DNA from: Daucus carota subsp. sativus
Lineage: Eukaryota; Streptophyta; Magnoliopsida; Apiales; Apiaceae
Direction: 5' to 3'
NCBI RefSeq assembly: GCF_001625215.2
Contig: NC_030387.2
Coordinates: 41,253,606-41,317,605 of the forward strand
Length of the DNA stretch: 64,000 nt
In this document: piece after piece, positions 11,911-23,027 of the stretch
How positions within the stretch are numbered: position 1 is the first letter of the stretch
How the letters are laid out: the number at the start of each line of letters is the position of its first letter
Notes under the pieces: generated by a model
Database searches by the model: none
What the model saw: only the letters and a program-made list of their open reading frames with translations
Told to the model about the DNA's origin: nothing
Made by a program: the position numbers and the translations under genes

Positions 11911-12918
11911 ATATTAGAAATCGAATCGTGTAAAATTAAACTCATCTAAGTTGTATAAAGTCAAACTCACCGGTGACACCTATTTTAGGTTAAAACCAAC
12001 TAAAAATTCATAATAAATCCACTTTTTTTAAATAAACGAATGAATAATTTATAATCTTAGTTGGTTTTAAAAAAATTAAACAGACATGTGTATATATTGA
12101 TTATATTATACGGTGTAAAGAAATGATTATATTCAATATATACATGTGTATATATTGATATATTATATTCAATTATAAAATCAATAAATAAAGAAATGAT
12201 TTTGGTTCTAATTTTAGTATAAAACCACAGCAAATCCGACGTCCACTCTTCCGTACATCATTTTATTGATTCAACTAAAATGCAACATGACTTGTTGGAT
12301 CCTATAATTATTAAATTCTTCGTTTGGAGATTATATTCTTGGTTAACCGAGACGCTGTGACTAACAATTGTTAGGTTTGATATGGTTTTTGTTTTGTTTT
12401 GATATGGATTTGAATCGTTATAAATGATAAAAATAGACTTATTTAAAAAAAAATATTATCTGGATTCTATGAATTGGTCCGTTAAAAATGAAATATCTTT
12501 CCGCCTTTATCAGTACAAATCAATACTAACAAAGTTTATAGTTTTCACTGGTCTACTATTTAAGATTGGGTGTCCATCAAATGGTTAGTTCACTGAATAC
12601 AATCTCAAATCATTTGACACTTGTACTTTAAATTATTTTTGTTGCTTTTTTATTTTCTTTTAATTTAAATTACATTTGTACTTTTATCCATAAAATACTA
12701 AAAAAATTAGATTTAAATTTAATTATATAATGAAGCCGGTTCGTAAGATGTACAAGATAGCCCAAAATCCTAAATAAAAGCCTCTCAGAGTAGGCCTTAA
12801 CTTGATCATTGGGCTTCTTTCACTAAAACTGGACTCTTGATTCAGGACCCATAATCTGAATAAGCGTTATTACAGGTCAAAATTCAAGTGTCTGAAAACA
12901 GACAGCTGACCCAGAACT
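11911..12918. other. AT-rich spacer, no gene recognised
   Basis: The stretch lies between the retrotransposon and a small host gene. It contains AT-rich runs and no coding exon I can support. The last 200 bases may hold the promoter and 5' leader of the downstream gene. Confidence 0.5.
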
Positions 12919-13617
12919 ATGAACACTCATTCAGGTACAAACCCTTCTTCAATCTTGACTTTTTACTTTCTAATTTTATATTTACCAATTTGATCTTTTT
13001 ATTGTTGTTATTCGTTGATTATTGCATGAATGTTCTAAAGATTCTGTCTTTAATATTATAGTTCTTGATTTAGTTGGTTGGACTTAAAGTAACTATTTGT
13101 ACTTTGTAGTTTTTGTTGTTGATGTTAATCTTGAGCACTAAAGTATTGGATTAGATTATGAATACCAACCCATCTCAGAAGAACTGATTTTTTCGCAATG
13201 TGTGGCCTTAGTTTTCGGTTTGTTTCATTGATGCCACAGGTGTACTTTTTTTACTCTGAACAACGTATTGTATTTGTTTGTGAATCAAAAGATGTGATAA
13301 TTGCAAGAGCTTAGATTTTGGAGATACTGTTGATTAGGGAGATAAATGTTAAGGTACTTACGTTTGGTTTGCGTGATTTAGAAGAGAAGGATGTGAAAGC
13401 ACCTAATTTATATGAAAGAGCCAAGGAGGAGGTTGAGGCAGTAGCTCACAGGGATGGATCTCCTCACCATCATAAGGAGACGCATGGAACAAGTGACGAT
13501 ATTGATGAAACTACACCAGTTGAGGCAGTGAAAGGTCCTGGTGTTTTTCAACGGGCAAAGGAAGAGATTCAAGCTGTTGCTGAAGCGATTGTTGAAATAG
13601 TCCATCCTAAAAAATAA
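12919..13617 (+). CDS. Small acidic/basic plant protein of unknown function, two exons
   Basis: The predicted gene has a 16-nt first coding exon (12919-12934, donor GTACAA), a 447-nt intron, and a second exon 13382-13617. The phases match and give 83 residues. The protein begins MNTHSEEKDVKAPNLYERAK and contains two related segments, APNLYERAKEEVEAV and GPGVFQRAKEEIQAV, joined by an H-rich and D-rich linker (SPHHHKETHGTSDDIDE), and it ends VHPKK. I recall similar short uncharacterised proteins in many plants with this paired [A/G]Px[L/V][Y/F]xRAKEEI pattern, but know no function. No signal peptide or membrane segment is seen. A longer open frame extending upstream of 13382 lacks a usual ATG and fits the intron better. 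Confidence 0.72.
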
Positions 13618-14471
13618 GCACATCATCAGGCATTGATGTAGTCCCCTGTAAGACACTGTTTTAGCATAAGCCGTCATTCGTGATGTTGATCATTTGCTGC
13701 TTTACCTTATCGGCTTATCCTGTAATATGTAACATGCTGTTAAGTAATTGTCAGGGAGGAAACAAAGAACATGTTTCAATTATTTGTTATTTTTACTGTA
13801 TGTTTGTATAAGAAATGATATGTACACATTGTTTTAATGTTGATATACATCTTACTGAATTGTGTAATCTTGAGTCCTTTATTTCATCTGCATTTAAGTT
13901 TTTGATAACATGCTATAAATATCCTTGATAGAACATATTGTTTTCAGCTGTTTAGGCTATCAAGGTATGATATTCACAAGTGGAGGGGATTTTTTTTATC
14001 TGTTTAGGTTTTTGAAGTAGAAAGTTATTCACAAAGGATAGAAGGGTTTCACAGTGACATTTTATCCTCTTATTTTCTGCTTTGGAATGAGAAGTAAGTT
14101 TGGATGTCTAAGAGTTTGTTGCGATTTGATTACTCGTCTGTACACTCTTTGCTAGTGCTGAAGACATAGTTATTAACTGTCCTTTGTAGAAACCTGGATG
14201 TTTAGAAATTCTAACTCAAATTTTTGATTCAAATCTTCTTGTCCACTCTTCTGGAGAATGATTAAGAATAACTTGAAGATTTGTTGCTAAAATCAGTTTA
14301 TCTCCAACAACTGGCACTGAACTTTTGAGCATTGATGGAATAAAGAAGTGGTTGCTATTCCACTGCTTCTACTTGCATTCCTGTTTGTTCTCTGTCATAT
14401 TGTTATCTTAATATCTTAATTATTTGTTCTTCAAGTTCAGAATTTTGAAGATATATCTGGTATATTATGAT
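13618..14471. other. 3' flank of the small gene, no further gene seen
   Basis: This is an AT-rich sequence with T-rich stretches expected of a 3' UTR and downstream spacer. No coding exon is supported. Confidence 0.5.
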
Positions 14472-14787
14472 GGGTCCTGTTCCTTGCCAACCGGTTGCCG
14501 GGAAGGGGTTATCTAACACACTGTACGGGGGCCATTAGATTTAGATTTCAAGGGCTCAGATCCAATTTGAGTTTTCAAAGGATCCGCTATAAATAACCGC
14601 GGAAGGGAAATTTTCCTTTCCGCGGATATTATCCGCGGAATGGGAGTTCCCCTTTCCGCGGATAATATCCGCGGATGCATTCCAAACTCAAAATTGGATC
14701 TGAGCCCTTGAAATCTAAATCTAATGGCCCCCGTACAGTGTGTTAGATAACCCTTTCCCGGCAACCGGTTGGCAAGGAACAGGACCC
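14472..14787. mobile_element. Mutator-type MITE with long terminal inverted repeats
   Basis: This 316-bp foldback element begins GGGTCCTGTTCCTTGCC and ends with the inverse. Inverted repeats of about 100 bp run from 14472-14578 and back from 14787. It is flanked by a perfect 9-bp target duplication TATTATGAT (14463-14471 and 14788-14796); a 9-bp duplication is the mark of the Mutator superfamily. Inside are two 19-nt palindromic blocks, CCGCGGATATTATCCGCGG (14620-14638) and its inverse (14656-14674). The near-perfect arms and intact duplication suggest a recent insertion. It carries no protein-coding sequence. Confidence 0.93.
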
Positions 14788-14796
14788 TATTATGAT

Positions 14797-15410
14797 TTAG
14801 AAAGGATAGCGAATCAAGTTTCGCCTGAACTGAATACGGGTTTCTTAAAATATTATATCTGTTCCCATCCCATCATGGTTTCAAACACCTCTTTATGCCC
14901 ATTCGGAAAATATGAGCTTTGATTCTCGTGTTGGCTTATCTAAGGTTCTTGAAAGGCGAAAAGAGAATTGTGGCTGTCTTTATGAGAAAGAAAGCCTGAA
15001 ATGGATCTGAACGGAGATATTAGTTTCTACCAGCTGACACTATAGATCCTAATTCACATGACATGTATACACACTCATAGAAATGATGAAAGTTAAGTAG
15101 CATATTGAATATAGGTTTGCATAAAAGGTGTATTAAGTTCTTAACAGACTCATTCAATGTTTCAGTACTGAGGTTCTCTGAAAAGCTATCTGCATTGTTC
15201 TGCCAGTCACTTGCCAAATTTAATTTCTTTTCCTCCTTATGGTCCCAAAATAGTGTAGTATTAATTACTGATGTAAAAGAGATGCTCTGCAGCCAAGGCA
15301 GCAAAGATTTTCTTTCTAATGGTCAATTATAGGTGACTAGACAGAAGTGAGTTGCAGAAGAAGTAAAGAAAGTAGAAGTCACTTGTATCTGAACCATTTT
15401 CTCTATATGT
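14797..15410. other. Spacer and probable EPFL promoter, no gene seen
   Basis: There are short open frames on both strands without family resemblance. The position directly upstream of the EPFL start codon makes it the likely promoter and leader region. No specific elements were identified. Confidence 0.4.
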
Positions 15411-16619
15411 ATGGCTATGGCATCATCTGAAGTTCCAAGAAACAAGAAGATGAAAGGGAGACGGTTCATACTTTTTGTAGTAATAATGATCCTCCTCCAT
15501 ATAGAGAGTTGTGTTTGTGTATTGAACAGCAGCGGCAGACCTTTTTTCCCAGATCATGCTCCAACTGTTCAGCAAACAACAGGTTTGTGACTAGCATCCT
15601 CAGATCTCTCTTTAATGGCCTGTTGATTATCCAAGCAACAAAACTATTTGCAATAGCGATGTAGTATCTTTTGTATTACTTGGACTCGTCATATGTCTAA
15701 CTGTCCAAACGCCGGATTCACTGCCTTTTTTCTTGTAAATTTCATGTGTACGAGTGTTGGATCTGACTATATTTTGAAAATGTTGCATGTTTGCGCTCAC
15801 AATAAAATGTCTCAGTGTCTTTAGCCATGTTCGAGTGTCTGACGTATAAATTAGAATAGAATATCATTCTACATGCATTGTTTATTTTCCCAGGTGTCAT
15901 GAATTTTAGCTTAAGCATAATTTTGAGTAAGCTACTAAGCTGAAACCAGAATTGTTATGCATCTTTACTTTTCAATACAAGAAGAGAAATGATTTTACAT
16001 CTCTTGTTTCTGAAAAATGTTATTGCAATTTAGATCTGATGCCTCTCACTGCCAGCAGGTAATATGTATAGTGTGAGGCTAGCCTGATCTAATAACAGTT
16101 AAAGTTCTTGATATTACCAAAATAGATCGATCATAATCATATCTTGGCTTGGCTTAGTCGCAGTAACAGGACTTCCAGTTACTTATGTGTAAAGAGACTA
16201 TTTTGATGAGAATTCACAAACATTGTAAAACTACTTGAGAAGTGTTAGATGATATAACTACAGCATAAAAACTCAAGCTCCTACTCATGTGGTCACATAC
16301 TTCTTTTCTACAGGCACAAAGCAGAATTCTTGGACATCAGAAACCAGTTTGAGCTCAGAAAAGGTATTATAGTCATTCTTAATACTCTCATTGTATTTCT
16401 GATTTCTTAGAACTTAGAATTGATCCGTTTTTGAAGGAGGTAATGATGAACAAATTACTAGGCTCGATCCCACCAAGCTGTGAGCACAAGTGCTATGGCT
16501 GTACTCCATGCGAGGCCACCCAAGTACCCACCACCAAGGCAAATTTGGAGATTCAGTCTGCTAATTATCAACCTGAGGGCTGGAAATGCAAGTGTGGTCC
16601 TTCATTTTATGGACCTTAA
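15411..16619 (+). CDS. EPIDERMAL PATTERNING FACTOR-like (EPFL) secreted peptide
   Basis: There are three exons: 15411-15582, 16314-16363 and 16437-16619, with consistent phases, giving about 134 residues. Residues 16-38 form a positive then hydrophobic stretch (KGRRFILFVVIMILLHIESC), a signal peptide. The C-terminal mature domain starts near LLGSIPPSCEHKCYGCTPCE and ends GWKCKCGPSFYGP, with the six cysteines and Gly/Pro spacing typical of EPF/EPFL peptides. These are secreted ligands of ERECTA-family receptor kinases and act on stomatal patterning or organ growth. The loop between the CEATQVPT segment and the last cysteine pair is short. The CEAxQVPT motif resembles EPFL1/2/3-type members more than EPF1/2 or STOMAGEN, but I do not assign a subtype. 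The upstream ATG at 15407 reads into an early stop, so 15411 is preferred. Confidence 0.9.
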
Positions 16620-19077
16620 CATTGATGAAGCTTGTGTAGATACAGTTGATTTGCTTATGCCTCCAGTTTTTCAATTTATTCTCCTTTCTGTTGGTAGTTT
16701 GAGTGTACATCTGTAGTTCTCAGATATAATTGATAAGACGTCTGGTTCGGTTCTTGCTCAATTCAAAAAATCATCTAATATGATTGTATACCACGTACAA
16801 TCATAAACTACATTTGGCTTTCAAATTTTATTTCTAGATTTAGTGAAAGTTTCATATTTATATAATAAAATATATGATTTACAGATAATCTTGTTTATCA
16901 TTTTTAACAGTGATGAACGATAAATTAACACTCATGTCTCCAGGTGTCGTCTGATCTAAACGACAAGTTATTAAATTAGAAGCATTGTTAGATTCCTATG
17001 TACGAGGATTCAGAACTTCATTTGATATGTGAAGATAAGAACGAATAATATCTTCATGCTAAACGTGTCGTCATTAGATTATATCGTCATTTAATTAGTT
17101 AATCGTAGTTGATTAGTACCTAATCTTGCTTCTAAAGTAAAGCTAGTGTTCATATCTTTCCAACTTGTGGGGTTGCTAATCACTGCTTAGTATGCTGCTG
17201 CAGTGCTGCTGTTAGGTTAATTAAGCATAAAACCCTGCTATTCAAATACTAATAGAGCATTATTCGACTCGTGATTAGAGAATAAAATGCTCAAAATTAT
17301 GTAGTTGATTTTAAGTATTTTACTACTGATAATCAAGGGCACCAACATTTTGGGCTGAATTTCTTATGTAAAATCATGAGATTCATGAATTCCTCGTGTA
17401 TCTTGAAATTAGAACAAAGTGAAGGGTGGGAACTTGAGTTCTTTCCTTTTCTTTACACAAGTTTCAAACTATAACTTGAGAATTTAGGGACAAGTGTATA
17501 CAATTCATAATTTACTTGAGGCTCAGACCCTGACAAACAATTGATGCAATCATCTTTAAGCATTTTTTTTAATCGTTGAAAGTTTTAATCTTAAATTATT
17601 CGCCAGTGATACTAAAACGTCCAAAGATGGTTACAAGCAATAGATTGGCAGAGGTCAGGTATTATGAAATTTACTTGGTATATTAGTAATAGTACCTACT
17701 ACCAATACTACTATTAAAAACACACTACACAACAACAATAAAAAAAGTGGTTTTAAAGTAATCAAGATACTCTGGCAAGAAAGCACAGGTGAGAAAGACA
17801 TTTTTAAGTATTCTAAAATATTGAAGAAGGTGGGTGGTGAATGGTGATCAGTGTTTATTAATGGAGGAAGTAGGCCTGTAGGGTGAGAGGTGGCAGTTGG
17901 CTTCTGTTTAGGGGTTGAAAGAGTTAAGAGCAAAACCAAGAAGATAAGTACACTTAAATCTGTTGAAAATTCAAACAAATATTAAGAATTTTCAAAGAAT
18001 CTTGAGAGTTTGTGGGAAGGAGACAGGCACAAGTCCATCCCAACATCCCTCTCTTCACCCCCAGACTTCCGGCCAAATCTTTAAGGTCCTTTCTTCTCCT
18101 GGTTTTATATGACTACGTATACTAAACGAGTCGAGTTTGAGCTGTTAATGAGTTTTCAGGCTAATCATACTTTTTCTTATTGGCTAGAGTTGCATACGTG
18201 TATGTGTTTATGCTTCTGAATTTATGCGCTTTAGGTTCTCTTTTGTGTTTCCTGTTATATGAATTTTGTGATCTCAGGGTTTGAATATTTGCATGGTGTC
18301 GATTTCTGTATGTGCCCTTTTTCTGTTAGATGCTCTGTTTTCCCCCATCTCTAACATCTTTTTTGGTCATTGGAGATCTACAAGAGTACTCCCACCTTTT
18401 GGTTATGATGGATGCTTGTGTTTATGTTCAGTCCTGTTCATAGATTCGTAGTCAATAGAGTGCTGGACATGTCTCATCTGTTCCAGTCGAAATAGGCGGA
18501 TTCTTATGTCTAGAGAGCAACTTCCACGCTCTCCCTCTTTTTGTTTCCATACTCTCTGCATAATATTCTGGCAGGGAGTTATCATTGAATCATGATGTTT
18601 GATTTTCAATAGAATTATCAAATTCAATTCCTTTAGATTCTGCGCAAGTTCACTATGCATGTGTTAGGCAAAAACTAAAGAAAGAATTTCAAGTTATTGA
18701 AATTTCGGAGGTTATGAATAGGGAGGGTCAGCTGACATTTGATAGTTCACATTGGATTGACTATTGAAACTTCTTACAACATATGATCTTAGAACTTCAA
18801 ATATGAGTATTATATCGTGTCTAATGATTGTGAGGCATTCACGACAGCATCTTTAATTTTTCTTTTCAACAGGTAAAATGACAGCTACGTTTGATAGTTT
18901 CTGTTGTCTTTCAGCCTGAGAAGAAGACAGTCCATAGGACATTGAGTTGTTCAAAGCTTAAAAGCATCTCTTTGCCGGAAAGGTCTCTTTTCCTTTGATT
19001 TGTATATATTTGCACTTTACATTTTTGCTTACCATAATAGTGGCTGGAAAACCTTTTGAGGCGTCTCCTTGGGCTAC
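16620..19077. other. Spacer and probable 5' leader region of the NF-YA gene
   Basis: No coding exon is supported. The sequence around 17980-18900 probably includes the NF-YA promoter and a leader intron, since a good acceptor (TTTCAACAG near 18870) and further leader-like sequence precede the coding exon. Exact transcript ends cannot be read from sequence. Confidence 0.4.
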
Positions 19078-20626
19078 ATGTTCAAAGTTCTAGACAGAGG
19101 CCAGACTGAGTTTACAAATATGCATGACTTGCTGAAGGAAGAGTTTGTATTAAGCACTGCTGATTCAGTGGCCCCATGCATCATTGGCTCCTCACCTTGG
19201 TGGACGTCCGCCAAATCACACATAGATAATTCATATGCTGAACAATCATGTCTATCAAAAAGTTTGAGTTTGAAGATGGCAGCCCAATCTTCATACTGTC
19301 AGAGTTTTAAACAACTGGAATTCCGATTCCAAGACCTGGACCTGTCCCCAACTCAGTCGTCTAGTCAGTCATACCCTGAAGTGGCTGGTGCTGCAGCAAG
19401 CAACCTATGTGGACAAGACATGATCTCTACAAAGTCCAGTTAAGAGTTCAGTTCTCTACAATCCTTTTTGTATCTTGTTATACATAGCTATGGTCAGTCC
19501 TGTTTGAAATCAGTCACTGATGTTTATCACCTATATCTGTCAAAATAACATTCTGTTTTCAATTGCATTAATTTAATTTTCCAATTACCAGGTTACAAGA
19601 CAATCCATGAAAAACTTGATTTCAGCAAAGAAATTTTGTCAATGCAAGCTCGCGATTATGTTTGTCCTCCTCTGGTTGATTTCAGACAGCAACTTGTAAG
19701 CCAAGAATACATTTTAAATATCTACTTTTCAGCTTAAACAATAAGGTCTGCAAGTAGTAATGCTGTTTATTGCTCTTTTTTTCAGGAGAGGGTTCCACTT
19801 TCATATCCTGATCCATACTGTCATGGATTACCTTCTACTGGGACAGAACCAATGGAGGTTAGCTGTGGATTTCCATGTTTTTACATCTAGTAGTGTCATC
19901 TTTTCGTTGGTACCGGTCCTTGCCTTCATTTATTTTTGATTGGTCTAGGATGTGTAAATATTTCTCTTCTCAGGTCTATCATCCCCATATAACGGCTGCA
20001 GCTTCTGCTCGAGTGCCACTACCAAATGACTTTTCTCAAGATGAACCTATATATGTAAATGCCAAACAATATGGTGCAATTCTAAGGCGAAGAGAATATC
20101 GTGCCAAGCTGGAGGCTCAGAAGAAACTCATAAGAAACCGAAAGGTGAATCCATAGGTGAATTTCACCTTGCCTGTGCTGAAACATTGATGGTCATTGGT
20201 CAATTTTTGATGACCTATAAATTATCTTGTCGCTAATTTTGTTTACACATTGTACAGCCATATCTCCATGAGTCGAGGCATCTTCACGCCCTGAAGAGGG
20301 CTAGAGGATCTGGAGGTCGTTTTCTCAACAAAAAGAAGCTTGAAGATTCTAACCCAATCTCAGAATCAACTCAATCCCAAACGTGCAGCACAATACTAAA
20401 AACAGAACTTCATTGTTCACCTAAGACCTACGATATAAATCCTTCGCCCACAGGCTGGTGCTATGACATGATGACCATTTCAGACAATGACAGCTGCAGC
20501 ATCTTCCAGCAGCAAGAAACAAGTTTCTCTTCTTACCCTGCTCATGTTGGGATGGATCTACGCGGTGGAAAGCCAACAAAGTCTTGCAGTAGTCTTGAAT
20601 TTGGCGGCATTAGCTCCAAAGGTTAG
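19078..20626 (+). CDS. NF-YA (HAP2/CBF-B) subunit of the CCAAT-binding factor
   Basis: Five coding exons with matching phases are 19078-19438, 19592-19695, 19786-19857, 19974-20144 and 20258-20626, giving about 358 residues. A second in-frame ATG at 19120 (MHDLLKEEF, 344 residues) is an equally likely start. The conserved core contains the NF-YB/NF-YC interaction helix ([17 protein letters not shown]), then the linker and the DNA-binding segment ([24 protein letters not shown]). The family binds CCAAT boxes as a trimer in the nucleus. The N-terminal PWW motif and [15 protein letters not shown] block match the NF-YA3/5/6/8-like group as I recall it. The core helix reads [14 protein letters not shown], with G where H or R is usual. 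The exon break falls inside the core, after NRK, as in other plant NF-YA genes. A miR169-like site follows the stop. Confidence 0.93.
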
Positions 20627-20638
20627 ATTGTTGGTTTA

Positions 20639-20659
20639 GAGGGAAATCATCCTTGGCTA
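20639..20659 (+). promoter_or_regulatory. Predicted miR169 target site in the NF-YA 3' UTR
   Basis: Thirteen bases after the NF-YA stop, the sequence GGGAAATCATCCTTGGCTA lies at the end of this 21-nt window. It matches the known plant miR169 target (CAGGCAAGTCATCCTTGGCTA) at about 18 of 21 positions, with the whole 3' half (opposite the miRNA seed) perfect. In plants most NF-YA messages are cleaved by miR169 at such 3' UTR sites, so post-transcriptional control by miR169 is inferred. Confidence 0.85.
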
Positions 20660-22120
20660 AGTTCATTCATTTAATAACCAGTGTTCTTGCTGTTCAAACA
20701 GACGAGAAAAAGCTGAACTATTTCCGGGCATTCTTTAGCTACATTGTGTATTTGTGTTATTGATTCTGAAATATTGAAGTTGCACCCATATTGTTATTTG
20801 CTCCTTTACTGTTATTTCCAGTTGTTGAAGTCTGAACTTTGAAGACATTTGATTTGAATGCTGAACATATTGAAATGGGTCAATTTGGATTTAGTACCTA
20901 GCAACTATCAACTAGTGTAAAAAAGCGGTTAGTTTTGAATCGCCAATTTCGACTGCAGTTTACTTTCGACCAGAAACAGTCAAAAATAGCAGATATGATC
21001 AAAGGATGGCGTAATAAAACTTGTTAAAATAAGCTGGTCAGAATAAAATTTACTTCGACCGCAATATTGAATGTCGAAAATATCGCTTTAGAAATTTTGG
21101 TTAGTAGAAGCATAGCTCTACTTCTGTTTTTCTTGACCCGTTTATGTATATAAGTAGAATTATTTTTAAGAAGTTGAAAATACTAACTTCCTTCTACTTC
21201 TTTTCTAAACATTTATTAACTTATATATTTCTCACTTCTACTCCACTTCTTTAATTTGAGAAATAAATTACTTCTTTTAAGTTAACGCAAACAGCCCCTA
21301 CGTGGCTATGTATGACGACGACGCCCTCTTGATATTCATCTTCTTCCGGATGGAATTCTTATATAATTTAAATTTGAACAGCTTCGGCCTATCTTTTAGC
21401 TAAACGAGTCAAATGGAGTATATGCCAAATTTGAGTTAAAAAAATTCAAAATTTTGGTTCGAATTCAAAATTGTTTATAAATATAAATTGGCTATTATTA
21501 TTTTTTCTATTGTAAATAGATATATTGATATTAATTTCTATTCCGTTTAACGAGTTCACAAGTACCTCAACTCATATCAATTAAATTTAAAATTGATTAG
21601 GTTAAGAATAAATTTAACTTGTAAATTAATCGAGTCGAGTTCGATAACAAGTTTGTGGTTCAAAATTATATAAGCGAATCATATTATTAAAATATATCTA
21701 AACTCTAATTTATTTATTAGCTAACTGACCAAAATTACTCTATGCTATGCACGATAATATTTGTTTTGCTTGCGGAACATATGTGGGTTACAAGATTCCA
21801 TATACTTGACTATGTATATACATATACATATAGATATAAATACACACACATATAATATTTATATGTAGTGTATATATATATATATACAGTAATAATAATT
21901 TTATTAGAATTCTAACATGATATTAGAATAGTAAGCATTTTTACTTTTAATATATTTAAAATAAGTAATACGTGTCCTAATTAATATATTTTTATTGAGT
22001 ATGTTCCATTCTTTGGCGCTTTACTTGTTTTGTATGCATATTAACGATTAAAACTGTCAAATTTATTCGTAAACTAGCATATGACTTCTTCTTCTTCTTT
22101 TTTTTTTATAATTATTTGAA
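20660..22120. other. 3' flank of NF-YA and AT-rich spacer
   Basis: No gene is seen. The AT-rich sequence includes a TA/CA microsatellite-like tract near 21800-21895 with runs of TATATATA and CACACACA. Confidence 0.5.
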
Positions 22121-22124
22121 AATT

Positions 22125-22200
22125 AATTAGGTGGCTGGATATTTAGGGAATATGAGAAATGCTTGTGCAAGAGAGTTTGTTGTTGATATATGTGATGCAT
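22125..22200 (+). pseudogene. Relic of an Alfin-like terminal exon
   Basis: The sequence GGCTGGATATTTAGGG, followed by a stretch ending TGTGCAAGAGAG, parallels the terminal exon relic at 29557-29620, where the same words read AGYSKTKEECSCKRARH. Both resemble the end of the intact Alfin-like gene at 24.7 kb (KVKRARHH). The frame is degraded. It suggests a lost copy upstream of the intact gene. The similarity is short, so confidence is moderate. Confidence 0.45.
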
Positions 22201-23027
22201 GACATTTTGATGTGTTAATAAAGTTTATTGTTGATATATGATGATGCATGAGAGTTTGATGTACTATAATTTTTAAATGGTTTTGATATTACTGTTCTTG
22301 TATAACCTTAAAACTTTTATATTTTCATGATAATATCATGAATAGAAGGAAAACAAGGGTCTTCGTCTTGTCACACCGACCAATATATATTTCTTTTGTT
22401 ATATTTATGGAAAATGACCACAATTATGAACATTTTGAGCAACTTGAATTCAATTTCCAATACCAGAATCTATTCCACCTTTTAAAACTAAAATTATTTA
22501 TTAAGTAATTAATAACTAGATGTATGTCTCATTTTATATTTTTTAATTATTTTTCTCACTGATTTACCTACAATTTTATTTTCTTTAGCAAATAAATATA
22601 TATCTCATATTTTACTAATAAAAATTAGATAGGGATCGTAAAACAAATTTTAACTTGAAAACACTATAAAACTATAATTCTACCGCAGAACCATACACAT
22701 TCAAAGAAATAAAAAGTCTTCAAAACAATTGTTCTCCGCTAAGTTTTGGTTACAAACAAAATACTCATTTAAATCGATACCTTGTTATTGAAAAGGAAGA
22801 ATTTATCAGTGTAGGCACCTAAGATACTAATTCGGTATAATATATTCCAAAAAGTGAATATATTCTTACATACATATCATATAGAAGAGAATAAATAGTA
22901 CCCGCGTAACGTTCAAATTCTTCCCTCGGCCCTATATATAACAAGTTCTATAGGTAATCTTCCCTAGCTCCCTCATCTGTATCTCTGCCATCGCCAGTCC
23001 ACAACAAGATAGTAACAAGAGTGAGAA
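22200..23027. other. Upstream region of the Alfin-like gene
   Basis: AT-rich sequence. Part of it (about 22250-22430) shows patchy similarity to 29640-29800 near the relic copy. The last 100 bases before the ATG contain CCCTATATATAAC near 22930, a plausible TATA box for the Alfin-like gene. Confidence 0.4.

Noticed and set aside
21800-21895. TA/CA-rich tract considered as a regulatory or structured element
   Set aside because: It is ordinary microsatellite-like low-complexity DNA.
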